Part shown: positions 17,511-26,678 of the stretch, one piece after another
Layout of the letters: each line of letters begins with the position of its first letter
Numbering within the stretch: position 1 is the stretch's first letter
Assembly (NCBI GenBank): GCA_934725985.1
Contig: CAKVCX010000002.1
Location: forward strand, 186,001 to 250,000
Origin: an uncultured Bacilli bacterium
Lineage (GTDB): Bacteria; Bacillota_I; Bacilli_A; RFN20; CAG-826
Length of the DNA: 64,000 bases
Reading direction: 5' to 3'
Position numbers and translations under genes: made by a program
Notes under the pieces: generated by a model
Databases searched by the model: none
The model's input: the letters and a program-made list of their open reading frames with translations, nothing else
What the model was told of the DNA's origin: nothing

Positions 17511-18977
17511 ATGGGTTTAAAAAAGGCGGGTATCTTATTGCCTATTGCTTCTCTTCCTGGAAAATTTGGAATTGGGGATTTTGGCATTGAAGGATACCAA
17601 TTAATCGATTCCTTGAAGGAAGGAAATATGAAATTATGGCAAATCTTGCCGCTTAATCCATTGGGTTATGGAAATTCTCCTTATCAAGGTTATTCTTCTT
17701 TTGCCCTAGATGAAATCTATATTGATTTGATGCAACTAAAAGAAGAAGGCTTGTTAGATGATTTGCCTCCATATGAAGAAAAAAGTAACTTCATTGAATA
17801 TGAGAAAATTAGGACTTTGAAATTAAAATATTTACGAATAGCCTATTCTAACGATAAAGATAATTCGAAAAAGGAAGTTGAAAAATTTAAAGACGAGAAT
17901 CCTTATATTTACTCCTGGGCGATTTATAAATCTTTTAAAAGAAAATTCAAGACTTCATGGAATCTATTTCCAGGCGGGAAAAGTGATTATTCTAAAGCTA
18001 GTCAAAACTTAAGTAATCCTGAAAAAGAAGAAATTAATTTTGAGCTTTGGATTCAATTGCAATTATTTAAGCAATGGCAACGTTTGCATGAATATGCGAC
18101 TAGCAAAGGCATAAAAATAATAGGGGATTTGCCTTTCTATGTCGGCTTCGATTCTAGTGATGTCTATGCAAAGAATTCTTATTTCCTTTTAGATTCAAAT
18201 AGCAAGCAGCCTTGCTTTGTGGCAGGAGTTCCACCTGATTATTTTTCCCCTACCGGTCAAAGATGGGGTAACCCAATTTACGATTTCAATGCGTTGGAAA
18301 AAGATGATTTTTCGTTTTTAATAGATCGAATAGCTTATGCTCATAAACTTTATGATATTGTCAGGATCGATCATTTTAGGGCTTTTTCTACTTATTGGAA
18401 AATCAAAGCGTCTTGTCTAACCGCGATTGATGGAGAATGGGTAGAAGCACCTGGTTATAAAATATTTGATAGATTGTTTGCTTCTTTTCCTCATATTGAA
18501 ATTATAGCCGAGGACTTAGGGGAATTAACCGAAGAAGTAAGGATCTTAAAAGACCATTATAATTTGCCAGGAATGAATGTCATTCAATTTACAATTTATG
18601 ATGATTTATTCGCCAAAAAAGAAGGCTTTGATAAAGAAAATGTCGTTATTTATTTAGGAACTCATGATAATGAAACGACTTCTTCTTTCTTAAAATCAAT
18701 GAAGTTGGAAGATAAAGAATATCTAGATAATGTTTTCTCTTCGCTAAATATAGAAGGGGAAAGCTTGCTTGAGCGTTTAATTAAGTTTGCTTTAAGGAAA
18801 AAAGGAAAATATGTTATTTTCACTTTCATGGATTTGCTTAATTTAAGTAACCAAGCAAGAATAAATACGCCGGGAATTGTCTCTAAATCCAATTGGACAT
18901 ATAAATTAAAGGATTTTAACGCTTTATTTAAAGCAATTAACGAATATAAAGAAGAAATTATTAAGGATGGTAGATAA
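17511..18977 (+). CDS. malQ: 4-alpha-glucanotransferase
   Basis: Amylomaltase (GH77) that transfers maltosyl and longer units between maltodextrins in the cytosol. The 488 aa are full length. Motifs are AGILLPIASLPGKFGIGDFG near the start, LPLNPLGYGNSPYQGYSSFA, IIGDLPFYVGFDSSDVY, YDIVRIDHFRAFSTYW (nucleophile Asp), IIAEDLGELTEEV (acid/base Glu) and YLGTHDNETT (transition-state Asp). A good Shine-Dalgarno sequence AAAAGGAG precedes ATG. With the pullulanase at 52.7 kb it forms a glycogen/starch breakdown capability. Confidence 0.95.
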   Translation: MGLKKAGILLPIASLPGKFGIGDFGIEGYQLIDSLKEGNMKLWQILPLNPLGYGNSPYQGYSSFALDEIYIDLMQLKEEGLLDDLPPYEEKSNFIEYEKIRTLKLKYLRIAYSNDKDNSKKEVEKFKDENPYIYSWAIYKSFKRKFKTSWNLFPGGKSDYSKASQNLSNPEKEEINFELWIQLQLFKQWQRLHEYATSKGIKIIGDLPFYVGFDSSDVYAKNSYFLLDSNSKQPCFVAGVPPDYFSPTGQRWGNPIYDFNALEKDDFSFLIDRIAYAHKLYDIVRIDHFRAFSTYWKIKASCLTAIDGEWVEAPGYKIFDRLFASFPHIEIIAEDLGELTEEVRILKDHYNLPGMNVIQFTIYDDLFAKKEGFDKENVVIYLGTHDNETTSSFLKSMKLEDKEYLDNVFSSLNIEGESLLERLIKFALRKKGKYVIFTFMDLLNLSNQARINTPGIVSKSNWTYKLKDFNALFKAINEYKEEIIKDGR

Positions 18978-20273
18978 ATGAAAAAAGTAGGCATTGTTTC
19001 TTTAGGGTGCGCGAAAAATTTAATTGATTCCGAGTCGATTCTTGGAATGTTTGATACTCCAAGCTTTGAAATAACTAACGACCCAAAAGAAGCTGATTTT
19101 ATCATCGTTAATACTTGTGGTTTTATTTCTTCCTCAAAAAAAGAATCGATAAATACGATTCTAGAAATGGCTAAATATGATGCCAAATTAATCGTTACGG
19201 GTTGTTTGGCCGAAAGATATGAAGATGAGTTAAAAACCGAATTGCCAGAAGTCGATGCGTTTATTCCCCTTAAAGAGTATTCTTCCTTACAAGAAGAAAT
19301 GATTAAAATCACTGGCTGTTCTGATATCTTGCCTTTTTCTTCTTTTAGAAGGGTCTTATCTTCTTCAAAATATAGTGCTTATCTACGCATATCTGAAGGG
19401 TGTGATAATTTTTGTTCGTTTTGCGCTATCCCGTTTATCAGGGGGAGATTTAAGTCGCGTCCTTTTTTTGAAATCATAGAGGAAGCCAAGCTATTAAAGG
19501 AAAAAGGGGTTAAAGAGATTTCCTTAATTTCCCAAGATACTACTAATTATGGAATTGATTTTCCTTCTAAAAAGCCAAATGTTGTCGACTTGTTAAAAGA
19601 AATAGAAAAGATAGGTTTCTATTCCATTCGGCTTTTATATTTATATCCAAGCGAAATAAGCGATGAGCTCATAGATTTGATCTCTTCTAGCAAACAAATC
19701 GCCCATTATTTTGATATACCTATTCAATGTGCTTCCGACCATTTGCTTAAATTAATGAATCGTCATGGCGATATGAAGCAAACTTATGAACTATTTTCTA
19801 AAATAAAGGAAAAATGTCCTGATGCAATCTTGCGCACGACTTTAATCGCGGGTTTTCCTGGCGAAAACGAAGAAGATTTAAAAGAAACAAAAGACTTCTT
19901 AAATCAAATTCAATTCGATCATATGGGTTGCTTTACTTATTCTAGAGAAGATGGAACCGCTTCTTATAATTACCCTAATCAAATAAAAGAAGCCACAAAA
20001 AGAAAAAGAAAAGATGAACTAATGAAACTACAGGCAACTATTTCTTTTAAAAAAGCCAAGAGTCAAATTGGAAAAATATTTGAAGGGATGGTAATTAGTT
20101 CTAAACGAAAAGATGGGACTTATTTATTAAGAAGCTATTGGAATGCCCCTGATGATATTGACGGTAACATAATTTTTACCTCAAATAGGGAATTAAAGGA
20201 AGGGGATATAGTTAAGGTTAAAATTGAAAACGCTTTTGTTTATGATTTGATGGGGGTAGAAGTTTATGAATAA
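18978..20273 (+). CDS. rimO: Ribosomal protein S12 methylthiotransferase
   Basis: Radical-SAM enzyme that adds a methylthio group to a conserved Asp of ribosomal protein S12. The 431 aa start with KKVGIVSLGCAKNLIDSESILG (UPF0004 domain with the first cluster Cys, further Cys at NTCGF and TGCLAERY). The radical-SAM motif is SEGCDNFCSFCAIP (CxxxCxxC), and the C-terminus is a TRAM domain. S12-type opening and KNxxDSE favour RimO over MiaB. It begins directly after the malQ stop and overlaps the next lipoprotein gene by 8 nt. Confidence 0.95.
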   Translation: MKKVGIVSLGCAKNLIDSESILGMFDTPSFEITNDPKEADFIIVNTCGFISSSKKESINTILEMAKYDAKLIVTGCLAERYEDELKTELPEVDAFIPLKEYSSLQEEMIKITGCSDILPFSSFRRVLSSSKYSAYLRISEGCDNFCSFCAIPFIRGRFKSRPFFEIIEEAKLLKEKGVKEISLISQDTTNYGIDFPSKKPNVVDLLKEIEKIGFYSIRLLYLYPSEISDELIDLISSSKQIAHYFDIPIQCASDHLLKLMNRHGDMKQTYELFSKIKEKCPDAILRTTLIAGFPGENEEDLKETKDFLNQIQFDHMGCFTYSREDGTASYNYPNQIKEATKRKRKDELMKLQATISFKKAKSQIGKIFEGMVISSKRKDGTYLLRSYWNAPDDIDGNIIFTSNRELKEGDIVKVKIENAFVYDLMGVEVYE

Positions 20274-21153
20274 AATCAATTTCTTTTTTGCCTTTTCTTT
20301 TTTGTTAGTTTTGCCTTCTTGCTCGCCAACTAGCGAGGAATCTTCCTTGATTAGAGATTCTTCGGCTGAGTTTGATTCAATTTTAAATTCAAGTTCAACT
20401 CAAGAAAGTTCTTCTTTCTCTTCCTCTTTTTTTGATTCGAGCTCTAGCGAAGAAAGTTCTATTTTAAGCAGTTCTTTTATTGAATCTATTTCTAGCCAAT
20501 CTAGTAGCAAAGAGGAAAGTATAAGTAGCGAATCTACTTCTTTTGAAAATGAATATAATCCGGATGGATCGCCTAAATTAGCCGCTCCTAGCAACTATTT
20601 AGATCCAAAAGATTTTTCTTCTTCTTATTTTAATTTTGATGTTTCTAGTTATACTCAGAAGCCCTTGGAAGGTGGATTTTCCTTAATTTATGGAAATTCA
20701 AAATATGATGTCCCTTCTTATACGAAATATGAAAATAACGAAGATAATCCAAAAGTAAATGGTTTAAAGATGGATTATTTTGACCGTAATAACCAAGGAA
20801 GAAGTTATGTGGGATTGCAATCTCCTTATATGGTTTCCAATAAAAAGATTGAATTTAGATTCAAAGTAAGCGGAGTTCATGGAACGCAAAAGAAAAACGG
20901 GAACGATAAGCATCCTTTGTTTACTATATATTCTTATAACGAAGACTTTTCTCTTGTCTCTATTTCTAAATATTTTAATGATGAATATGGAAAAACTATT
21001 CTCAATAGCGGTGAAGTAAAACTCTATATAACTCATGCAATGGAAGTAAGATATTTTGAACTGAGATTTAATCAAGCTCCTTATTCATCATCTAAACAAT
21101 GTTTTAATTTTAATATCTCTTCTTTAACTTTAAGACAATGGGAATATGAATGA
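20266..21153 (+). CDS. Lipoprotein with serine-rich linker, unknown function
   Basis: A 295 aa exported protein. The signal sequence ends in a lipobox-like VLPSC, so Cys19 is the likely lipidated residue. Residues about 20-88 are extremely Ser/Glu-rich (repeated SSS and EESS), a flexible, possibly glycosylated stalk. Residues about 110-295 form a beta-rich globular part I do not recognise, ending FNISSLTLRQWEYE. It overlaps the rimO stop by 8 nt, so it may be co-transcribed. The Ser tract biases codons locally to TCT/AGC/AGT. A role in cell-surface binding is only a guess. Confidence 0.6.
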   Translation: MNKINFFFAFSFLLVLPSCSPTSEESSLIRDSSAEFDSILNSSSTQESSSFSSSFFDSSSSEESSILSSSFIESISSQSSSKEESISSESTSFENEYNPDGSPKLAAPSNYLDPKDFSSSYFNFDVSSYTQKPLEGGFSLIYGNSKYDVPSYTKYENNEDNPKVNGLKMDYFDRNNQGRSYVGLQSPYMVSNKKIEFRFKVSGVHGTQKKNGNDKHPLFTIYSYNEDFSLVSISKYFNDEYGKTILNSGEVKLYITHAMEVRYFELRFNQAPYSSSKQCFNFNISSLTLRQWEYE

Positions 21154-21155
21154 TT

Positions 21156-21184
21156 TTTTTGACAATATTAGTTAAATGTATAAT
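21156..21184 (+). promoter_or_regulatory. Probable promoter of the second lipoprotein gene
   Basis: TATAAT at 21179-21184. A TTGACA at 21159-21164 would give a spacer of only 14 bp; the overlapping TTTTTG (21156-21161) gives 17 bp. The predicted leader is about 70 nt before ATG 21261. Confidence 0.45.
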
Positions 21185-21260
21185 TTAAGCAAATTCTTTA
21201 TTTGAAAACACAATAAATTTATTCATAATAAAATAAGTGATAATCAAAAAGGAAAAAAAT

Positions 21261-22088
21261 ATGAAAAATAAATCTATATTGCTTATTTTACCAGCCCTTA
21301 CATTAATTTGTTCTTGTTCTTCTGAACCAGGATCGGATTATAAAGAAATCGATGCTCCTACTGCTAAAGCTCAAGCTAAAAAAATTGAAGACAATGTTGA
21401 AAGCAAATCTTTTACATTGCCAAATAAAGTGACTTATACTTTCTCTTCTTCTGCTTCTGGAAAAGATAAAGATGGCAATACTGGTACCAATTTAAAAGGC
21501 TCTTCTAGCTTGGATTTAGAAAATAAGTATGTTCATTTTTATCTAGAGGGAGATACCTTTGGTGAAAATGGTGGAAGTGGCAAAATGGAAGGATGGTCTT
21601 ATATTAAAGACAATCAATTTGTTGCTGCCATAGAAAGCGGTGCTACTAAAGCATATAGTCTAGTTTCTATCGAAGGTGGGGAGCGAGAGTTTAATAGCTT
21701 TGTTAGCAAAGCCAATTTAAACAGCGAGAACATTATCGATATTGCCAAAGAGTTCGCTGATGAAATCGCTGATTATGCTTCTGCTAACCTTGATATTACG
21801 CTTGGGACTACTGGCATTAAAACCGAAAGTAAGTTTTTTAAAGGAAGTGGCGATGGCGATTTGAAATTGGAATACAAAACTTCTTTTGAAAGTTCTTCTT
21901 ATTCATATAATGCAGAAGGAAAATTTGTCCTGGGTTCTTATTTACCTACATATTTTTATTATAAAAAGACAGGTAATTTTAATGGGGCTGCCTTCCAAAG
22001 CGAATCAAAATTCCAGTTTGATTGGGGCAAATGCGATTTAAATTATCCTAATTTAGATAGTTTCACCTTAAATAGTTCCGCTCTTTAA
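21261..22088 (+). CDS. Lipoprotein, unknown function
   Basis: About 275 aa. The signal peptide MKNKSILLILPALTLICSC ends in a lipobox (LICSC). The mature part is Ser/Gly/Lys-rich with alternating hydrophobic residues (YVHFYLEGDTFGENGGSGKMEGWSYI), suggesting a beta-sheet lipid- or ligand-binding fold as in LolA/DUF-type lipoproteins; this is not assigned. ATG 21261 is preferred to an earlier in-frame GTG at 21237 because AAAAGGAAAA sits just before it and the signal peptide then starts properly. A strong terminator follows. Confidence 0.6.
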   Translation: MKNKSILLILPALTLICSCSSEPGSDYKEIDAPTAKAQAKKIEDNVESKSFTLPNKVTYTFSSSASGKDKDGNTGTNLKGSSSLDLENKYVHFYLEGDTFGENGGSGKMEGWSYIKDNQFVAAIESGATKAYSLVSIEGGEREFNSFVSKANLNSENIIDIAKEFADEIADYASANLDITLGTTGIKTESKFFKGSGDGDLKLEYKTSFESSSYSYNAEGKFVLGSYLPTYFYYKKTGNFNGAAFQSESKFQFDWGKCDLNYPNLDSFTLNSSAL

Positions 22089-22100
22089 TTATAATTAATA

Positions 22101-22127
22101 GAGGATATTTCTTATCCTCTTTTTTTT
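22101..22127 (+). terminator. Rho-independent terminator of lipoprotein gene
   Basis: GAGGATA (22101-22107), loop TTTCT, TATCCTC (22113-22119), then eight T. The flanking A/T pair extends the stem by one. Confidence 0.9.
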
Positions 22128-22128
22128 A

Positions 22129-22163
22129 ATAAAAAATCCTTCCTTTAATAGAGGAAGGATTTT
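22129..22163 (-). terminator. Terminator of pflA, overlapping its stop codon
   Basis: AAAATCCTTCCT (22133-22144) pairs perfectly over 12 bp with AGGAAGGATTTT (22152-22163). Read on the minus strand it is followed by a T run. The stem overlaps the pflA stop at 22162-22164. Confidence 0.85.
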
Positions 22164-22947
22164 AACATTTTAGATATCCATCAAAATATGCAACATCCAT
22201 AATTTTGTTGGCTTTATCGATATCTTCTTTACTCGGAGGCAAAACATCTTTTAGGACGTAATCACGATGTAATTGTTCATATTTTGGTATAGCCAAACTA
22301 TGATAAGGCAATATTTCAACTCTTTTAATGTTATTAAATTGCTTTAAGAAATTGCTAGAAGATTTTAAAGTTTCTTCATTATCTGTATATCCTGGTAACA
22401 ATACATATCTAATCCAAACAGGGAAGTTTTTTTCTTTTAAGTATTTATAACCTTCAAGGATATTTTTATTATCTTTTCCTGTAATTTTTTTATGTAATGT
22501 TGGATCTAAGGCTTTTAAATCCAATAAGAATAAGGAAGATAAGCTTAACAATTCATCGAATTTCTTTAAATAGCTTTGTTCCAAAGAAAATGTTGCAATA
22601 GAAGTATCGATGACATAACTGATGTTTTCTTTTTTTAGGATTTTTCCTAGTTCAATTAAGAAGTCAATGTTATTTAATGGCTCTCCTCCAGAAATAGTAA
22701 CCCCTCCATTTTTTCCCCAGTAACGCTTATATTTTATTAATTTTTGATAAGCTTCTTTTGGGGTTATTTTATTTCCACAAGTAGAGAGTTGCATCTCTGG
22801 ATTATGGCAATATAGGCAGCGGAGTGGGCATCCGCTTAAGAAGAGGATGCTCCTGACTCCTGGCCCATCGACAAGCCCAAAGCTTTCTAATTTATCAGAA
22901 TAGGCAAAGATATTAGAGGTGTTCGTGGCAAGTTCTTGCGATGACAT
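22162..22947 (-). CDS. pflA: Pyruvate formate-lyase activating enzyme
   Basis: Radical-SAM enzyme that installs the glycyl radical on PflB. The 261 aa include the family opening ESFGLVDGPGVRSILFLSGC and the cluster motif GCPLRCLYCHNPEM (CxxxCxxC). They continue with GGVTISGGEPL (SAM-binding GGE), then WIRYVLLPGYTDNEE and the VEILPYHSLAIPKY end. The only ATG available (22947) lies 35 nt inside the end of pflB, so the two are tightly coupled. I see no alternative ATG, GTG or TTG downstream before conserved sequence. Confidence 0.94.
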   Translation of the reverse strand: MSSQELATNTSNIFAYSDKLESFGLVDGPGVRSILFLSGCPLRCLYCHNPEMQLSTCGNKITPKEAYQKLIKYKRYWGKNGGVTISGGEPLNNIDFLIELGKILKKENISYVIDTSIATFSLEQSYLKKFDELLSLSSLFLLDLKALDPTLHKKITGKDNKNILEGYKYLKEKNFPVWIRYVLLPGYTDNEETLKSSSNFLKQFNNIKRVEILPYHSLAIPKYEQLHRDYVLKDVLPPSKEDIDKANKIMDVAYFDGYLKC

Positions 22948-25156
22948 CTAATTGTTGCTCTTTCGTTAGGTTGATAAATTTGACGGCATATCCAGAAACA
23001 CGAATGGTAAAGTTGGCATATTCTGGCTTTTCTGGATGATTCATGCAATCAATAAGCTTTTCTTTGCCGAATACATTGACATTAAGATGGTGGGCTCCTC
23101 CATCGAAGTAGCCATCTAGAACGTTGACTAAGTTGTTGATTCTTTCCTTATCACTATGGCCTAAGCAATTCGTATTGATTGTTTGGGTGTTGGAAATGCC
23201 ATCTAATGCATATTCATATGGCAATTTGCATAATGAATTCAAAGAAGCTAATAAACCGTTTTGTTCAGCTCCATAGCTTGGGTTAGCACCTGGAGATAAA
23301 GGCTCGCCGGCTTTTCTTCCATCTGGAAGTGTACCCGTGGCTTTTCCATAAACTACATTAGAAGTAATGGTAAGAATTGAAGTGGTTGGTTTGGAATTAC
23401 GATATGTTTTTCTAGAAGCTACATAATCCATAAATGTCTTTAACAAGTGGACGGCAATGGAATCGGCTCTATCATCATCATTACCATAACGAGGGAAATC
23501 GCCTTCTATTTCAAAGTCAACGGCTATTCCTTTTTCATTTCTAATTGGTTTAACTTTGGCATATTTAATTGCACTTAAGCTATCAACTACATGGCTAAAT
23601 CCAGCAATTCCGGTAGCAAAACTTCTTTCTGGATGGGAATCAATTAAAGCCATTTCGGCTGCTTCATAATAATATTTATCATGCATGTAGTGGATGATAT
23701 TCAAAGCTTCGACATAGACTTTGGCTAGCCATTTCATCATGTCTTTGTATTTGGCTAAGACATCATTATATTCTAGATATTCCCCAACGCATGGGCGATA
23801 GTTTGGACCCACTTGTTCACCGGTTTTTTCATCGACACCGCCATTGATTGCGTAAAGTAAGCACTTGGCAAGATTGGCCCTAGCTCCGAAGAATTGGTAT
23901 TCCTTGCCGGTTTCGGTAGCAGAAACGCAGCAGCAAATTGAATAATCATCTTTCCAAACTGGACGCATGACATCATCGTTTTCATATTGAATCGAAGAAG
24001 TCTTAATAGAAATATGAGCGGCATATTTCTTAAATCCAACTGGCAATTTAGAGCTATATAAAACAGTTAAGTTTGGCTCTGGGCTTGGACCCATGTTTTC
24101 TAATGTATGTAAGAAACGGAAGTCATTTTTGGTGACCATGGTTCTACCATCTAGACACATACCGCCAACTTCGAGAGTAGCCCAAACCGGATCGCCAGAG
24201 AATAAGGCGTTATAGCTTGGAATACGGGCAAATTTGACCATTCTGAATTTCAAGACGATTTGGTCGACTAATTCTTGGGCTTGCTTTTCTGTTAAGATGC
24301 CTTTTTTAAGGTCACGTTCAATGTAGATATCTAAGAAAGTGGAAATACGTCCAACTGACATGGCGGCGCCATTTTGGGTTTTAATGGCGGCGAGGTAGCC
24401 AAAATATAACCATTGGAAAGCTTCTTTGGCATTTCTTGCTGGGTTAGAGATATCAAATCCATAGCTTGCGGCCATAAGTTTCATTTCCTTGAGGGCCTTT
24501 ATTTGCATGGATATTTCTTCTCTTTCCCTGACTGTTTCTTCTGACATTTCACCATCATCGGTCAAGGCAAAGTCTTCTTTTTTCTTTTCGATTAAATGGT
24601 CGATGCCATATAGGGCAATTCTTCTATAATCCCCAACAATTCTTCCTCTTCCATAAGTATCGGGAAGCCCGGTTATTATTTTATTGTGACGGCAGTGGAG
24701 TATTTCGGGAGTATAAGCATCGAAAACTCCATCGTTATGGGTTTTATGATAAGTAGTAAAAATCTTATGAAGTTCTTCATTTGGTGTGTAGCCATAGGTT
24801 TTTAAACTTTCTTCGGCCATTTTTATCCCACCATAAGGCATGAAGGCTCTTTTAAGCGGCTTATCGGTTTGTAATCCGACAACGACTTCTTTTTCCTTAT
24901 CTAAATAGCCTGGACCATAAGAGGTTAAGGAAGACACAACATCTTCCTCCATGTCTAAAACTCCTCCGTTTTCTCTTTCTTTCTTTTGGAGTTCTTGTAA
25001 TTTATCCCATAGGGCGGAAGTATTTTCGGTTGGCCCTTGTAAAAAACTCTCATCCCCTTCATATGGAGTGTAGTTGTTGACTATAAAATCGCGAACGTCA
25101 ATGTCTTCTTTCCATTTAGTCCCCTTGAATGTTTCGTAGTATTCTTCGTTAATCAT
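22913..25156 (-). CDS. pflB: Formate C-acetyltransferase (pyruvate formate-lyase)
   Basis: Splits pyruvate with CoA into acetyl-CoA and formate, the anaerobic alternative to pyruvate dehydrogenase. At 747 aa it is a normal length. The active-site cysteines lie in SICCCVSATETG (about 405-410; three consecutive Cys rather than the usual pair). The glycyl-radical site is RVSGYAVKF at about residue 720 near the C-terminus. The IVGDYRRIALYGIDHLIEKK stretch is typical. An AGGAGG Shine-Dalgarno sequence lies 11 nt before ATG. Marks a strict or facultative anaerobe. Confidence 0.96.
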   Translation of the reverse strand: MINEEYYETFKGTKWKEDIDVRDFIVNNYTPYEGDESFLQGPTENTSALWDKLQELQKKERENGGVLDMEEDVVSSLTSYGPGYLDKEKEVVVGLQTDKPLKRAFMPYGGIKMAEESLKTYGYTPNEELHKIFTTYHKTHNDGVFDAYTPEILHCRHNKIITGLPDTYGRGRIVGDYRRIALYGIDHLIEKKKEDFALTDDGEMSEETVREREEISMQIKALKEMKLMAASYGFDISNPARNAKEAFQWLYFGYLAAIKTQNGAAMSVGRISTFLDIYIERDLKKGILTEKQAQELVDQIVLKFRMVKFARIPSYNALFSGDPVWATLEVGGMCLDGRTMVTKNDFRFLHTLENMGPSPEPNLTVLYSSKLPVGFKKYAAHISIKTSSIQYENDDVMRPVWKDDYSICCCVSATETGKEYQFFGARANLAKCLLYAINGGVDEKTGEQVGPNYRPCVGEYLEYNDVLAKYKDMMKWLAKVYVEALNIIHYMHDKYYYEAAEMALIDSHPERSFATGIAGFSHVVDSLSAIKYAKVKPIRNEKGIAVDFEIEGDFPRYGNDDDRADSIAVHLLKTFMDYVASRKTYRNSKPTTSILTITSNVVYGKATGTLPDGRKAGEPLSPGANPSYGAEQNGLLASLNSLCKLPYEYALDGISNTQTINTNCLGHSDKERINNLVNVLDGYFDGGAHHLNVNVFGKEKLIDCMNHPEKPEYANFTIRVSGYAVKFINLTKEQQLDVIARTCHEHL

Positions 25157-25188
25157 GTAAATGATTCCTCCTCACATTTCCGAGCGCT

Positions 25189-25218
25189 ATTATATACCTA
25201 GTCATTTCAAATAGTCTT
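25189..25218 (-). promoter_or_regulatory. Promoter of pflB-pflA
   Basis: On the minus strand a TATAAT (plus 25189-25194) lies about 30 nt before the pflB ATG. A weak -35 AAGACT (plus 25213-25218) is 18 bp upstream. The leader carries GAGGAGGAA. The remaining DNA to the tRNA promoter (25219-25350) is AT-rich and shows no further feature to me. Confidence 0.55.
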
Positions 25219-25350
25219 GCGAAATGCTCACTTTTTTTCTTTAAATATGGATGAAAGCCCTTACAAGAAATTTTAAAATGTTAATTTAACTTTCTTAATG
25301 GAAATTTTTGCTTCTTTTTTTAAGGTTATAGTGGTGAGCAAAAAAACTAC

Positions 25351-25379
25351 TTGCTAGGCTTTGACATTGATAATATAAT
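25351..25379 (+). promoter_or_regulatory. Promoter of tRNA-Thr
   Basis: TTGCTA (25351-25356), 17-bp spacer, TATAAT (25374-25379). Predicted start near 25386, about 35 nt before the mature tRNA. Confidence 0.75.
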
Positions 25380-25420
25380 CTTTTTCGCCGATGAGTTTGT
25401 AGCGAGCTCTTAGGCTAACC

Positions 25421-25494
25421 GCCCTCATAGTTCAGCGGTAGAACGGATCCATGGTAAGGATCAGACCTCTTTTCGACTAAGGGTGAGGGCACCA
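25421..25494 (+). tRNA. tRNA-Thr (anticodon GGU)
   Basis: Full cloverleaf by hand folding: acceptor GCCCTCA/TGAGGGC, D-arm GTTC..GAAC, anticodon stem GATCC/GGATC with loop ATGGTAA (U33, anticodon GGU for ACU/ACC). The T-arm is CTCTT-TTCGACT-AAGGG. CCA is encoded at 25492-25494. A stand-alone gene with its own promoter and terminator. Confidence 0.93.
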
Positions 25495-25506
25495 TTTGAA
25501 TGAATT

Positions 25507-25530
25507 ACGTACCTTAGTGGTACGTTTTTT
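25507..25530 (+). terminator. Terminator of tRNA-Thr
   Basis: ACGTACC (25507-25513), loop TTAGT, GGTACGT (25519-25525), then a T run. Confidence 0.85.
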
Positions 25531-25573
25531 CTTAAAAATAACTAAATAAGTTTTTAATAGACGATTGTCTAAG

Positions 25574-25587
25574 TATAAAATAATTGC
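25574..25587 (+). promoter_or_regulatory. -10 box abutting the glycosyltransferase gene (leaderless)
   Basis: TATAAAAT (25574-25581) is followed by aattgc and ATG 25588. No Shine-Dalgarno sequence. A weak TTTTTA lies 17 bp upstream of the -10. Confidence 0.5.
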
Positions 25588-26676
25588 ATGGAACAAGTTA
25601 AAAAATTAAGAATAAGAATGCTTTCCGAGGCAACTTCTGTTGAAGGACAAGGCGTTGGTTCGGCTTATCTAGAACAAGTTAGATTAATAAAAAAGAACGA
25701 CGATATTTTTAAAGTATATGAAAAAGGAGATAAAGGGAAGGCTGATATTTATCACGTTCATACGGTAAATCCTAAATTTAAATTGAGGATGAATAAACGC
25801 CATGTCAACGTTATTTATGTCCATTTTTTGCCAACTACTTTAGATGGCTCTATCCATTTGCCAAAATTGGCTTTTAATATTTTTAAAAAATACGTTATTT
25901 CCATTTATAAAAAAGCCGATGAAATAGTTGTTGTTAACCCTATTTTCATTAAACCTTTGGTAGAACTTGGGATGAAAGAAGAAAACATTACCTATATCCC
26001 AAATTATGTTTCTCCTAGTCAATTTTTCCCTTTAAGTAAGGAAAAGAAAGATGAAATAAGGAAGAAATATGGAATAGATAAAAACGCTTTTGTTATTCTT
26101 GGTGTAGGACAAGTTCAAACTAGAAAAGGAGTCTTGGATTTTGTCGAAGTTGCGAAAAGAAATATAGACAAAACATTTGTTTGGGCAGGTGGATTTAGCT
26201 TCGGGAAAATGACAGATGGCTATAAAAAGCTTAAGGAAGTGATGGATAATCCTCCAAAAAACGTTAAGTTCTTAGGCATAATCCCAAGGAAAGACATGAA
26301 TGAAATTTTCAATATGGCTTCTTTACTTTTCATGCCTTCTTTTGCTGAATTATTCCCCATGTCCATATTAGAAGCCGCCTCGACTAATACCCCAATTTTA
26401 TTAAGGGATTTAGATTTATATAAGGATATTCTTTTTTCTGACTATTTAACTGGAAATGATGTTTCTTCTTTTTCTTATGAAATCGAAAAGCTTTCTAGCG
26501 ATCCCAATTATTATCAACAAGCCTTAATAAAGAGTGAGCATATTGCCTCTTTTTATTGCGAGGAGGCGGTTTCGAAAATGTGGAGAGAATATTATTTTAG
26601 GATTTATAATAAGTGGGCATCTTCGAAAAAGAAGAAGTTAATAAAACCACTAATAGTGACAAAGGAGAATAAATAA
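25588..26676 (+). CDS. GT4-family glycosyltransferase, possibly glycolipid-forming
   Basis: A retaining GT-B glycosyltransferase of 362 aa without membrane helices. The opening RIRMLSEATSVEGQGVGSAYLEQV has the Gly-rich acceptor loop. The nucleotide-sugar half contains ILGVGQVQTRKGVLDFVEVA and the EX7E motif in FAELFPMSILEAAS (about 253-262). The GQGVGSAYLEQ opening and HVHTVNP remind me of diacylglycerol glucosyltransferases of low-GC bacteria, which make membrane glycolipids; that substrate is a tentative inference. It is followed by degV 2 nt later, with a Shine-Dalgarno sequence (AAAGGAG) for degV. Confidence 0.8.
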   Translation: MEQVKKLRIRMLSEATSVEGQGVGSAYLEQVRLIKKNDDIFKVYEKGDKGKADIYHVHTVNPKFKLRMNKRHVNVIYVHFLPTTLDGSIHLPKLAFNIFKKYVISIYKKADEIVVVNPIFIKPLVELGMKEENITYIPNYVSPSQFFPLSKEKKDEIRKKYGIDKNAFVILGVGQVQTRKGVLDFVEVAKRNIDKTFVWAGGFSFGKMTDGYKKLKEVMDNPPKNVKFLGIIPRKDMNEIFNMASLLFMPSFAELFPMSILEAASTNTPILLRDLDLYKDILFSDYLTGNDVSSFSYEIEKLSSDPNYYQQALIKSEHIASFYCEEAVSKMWREYYFRIYNKWASSKKKKLIKPLIVTKENK

Positions 26677-26678
26677 TT

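Noticed and set aside
20340..20540. Serine-rich tract as a DNA repeat array or CRISPR
   Set aside because: It is a low-complexity coding region with irregular spacing and no conserved repeat unit.
23773..24039. Open frame inside pflB in another frame
   Set aside because: Shadow of a strongly conserved coding region; no ribosome site.
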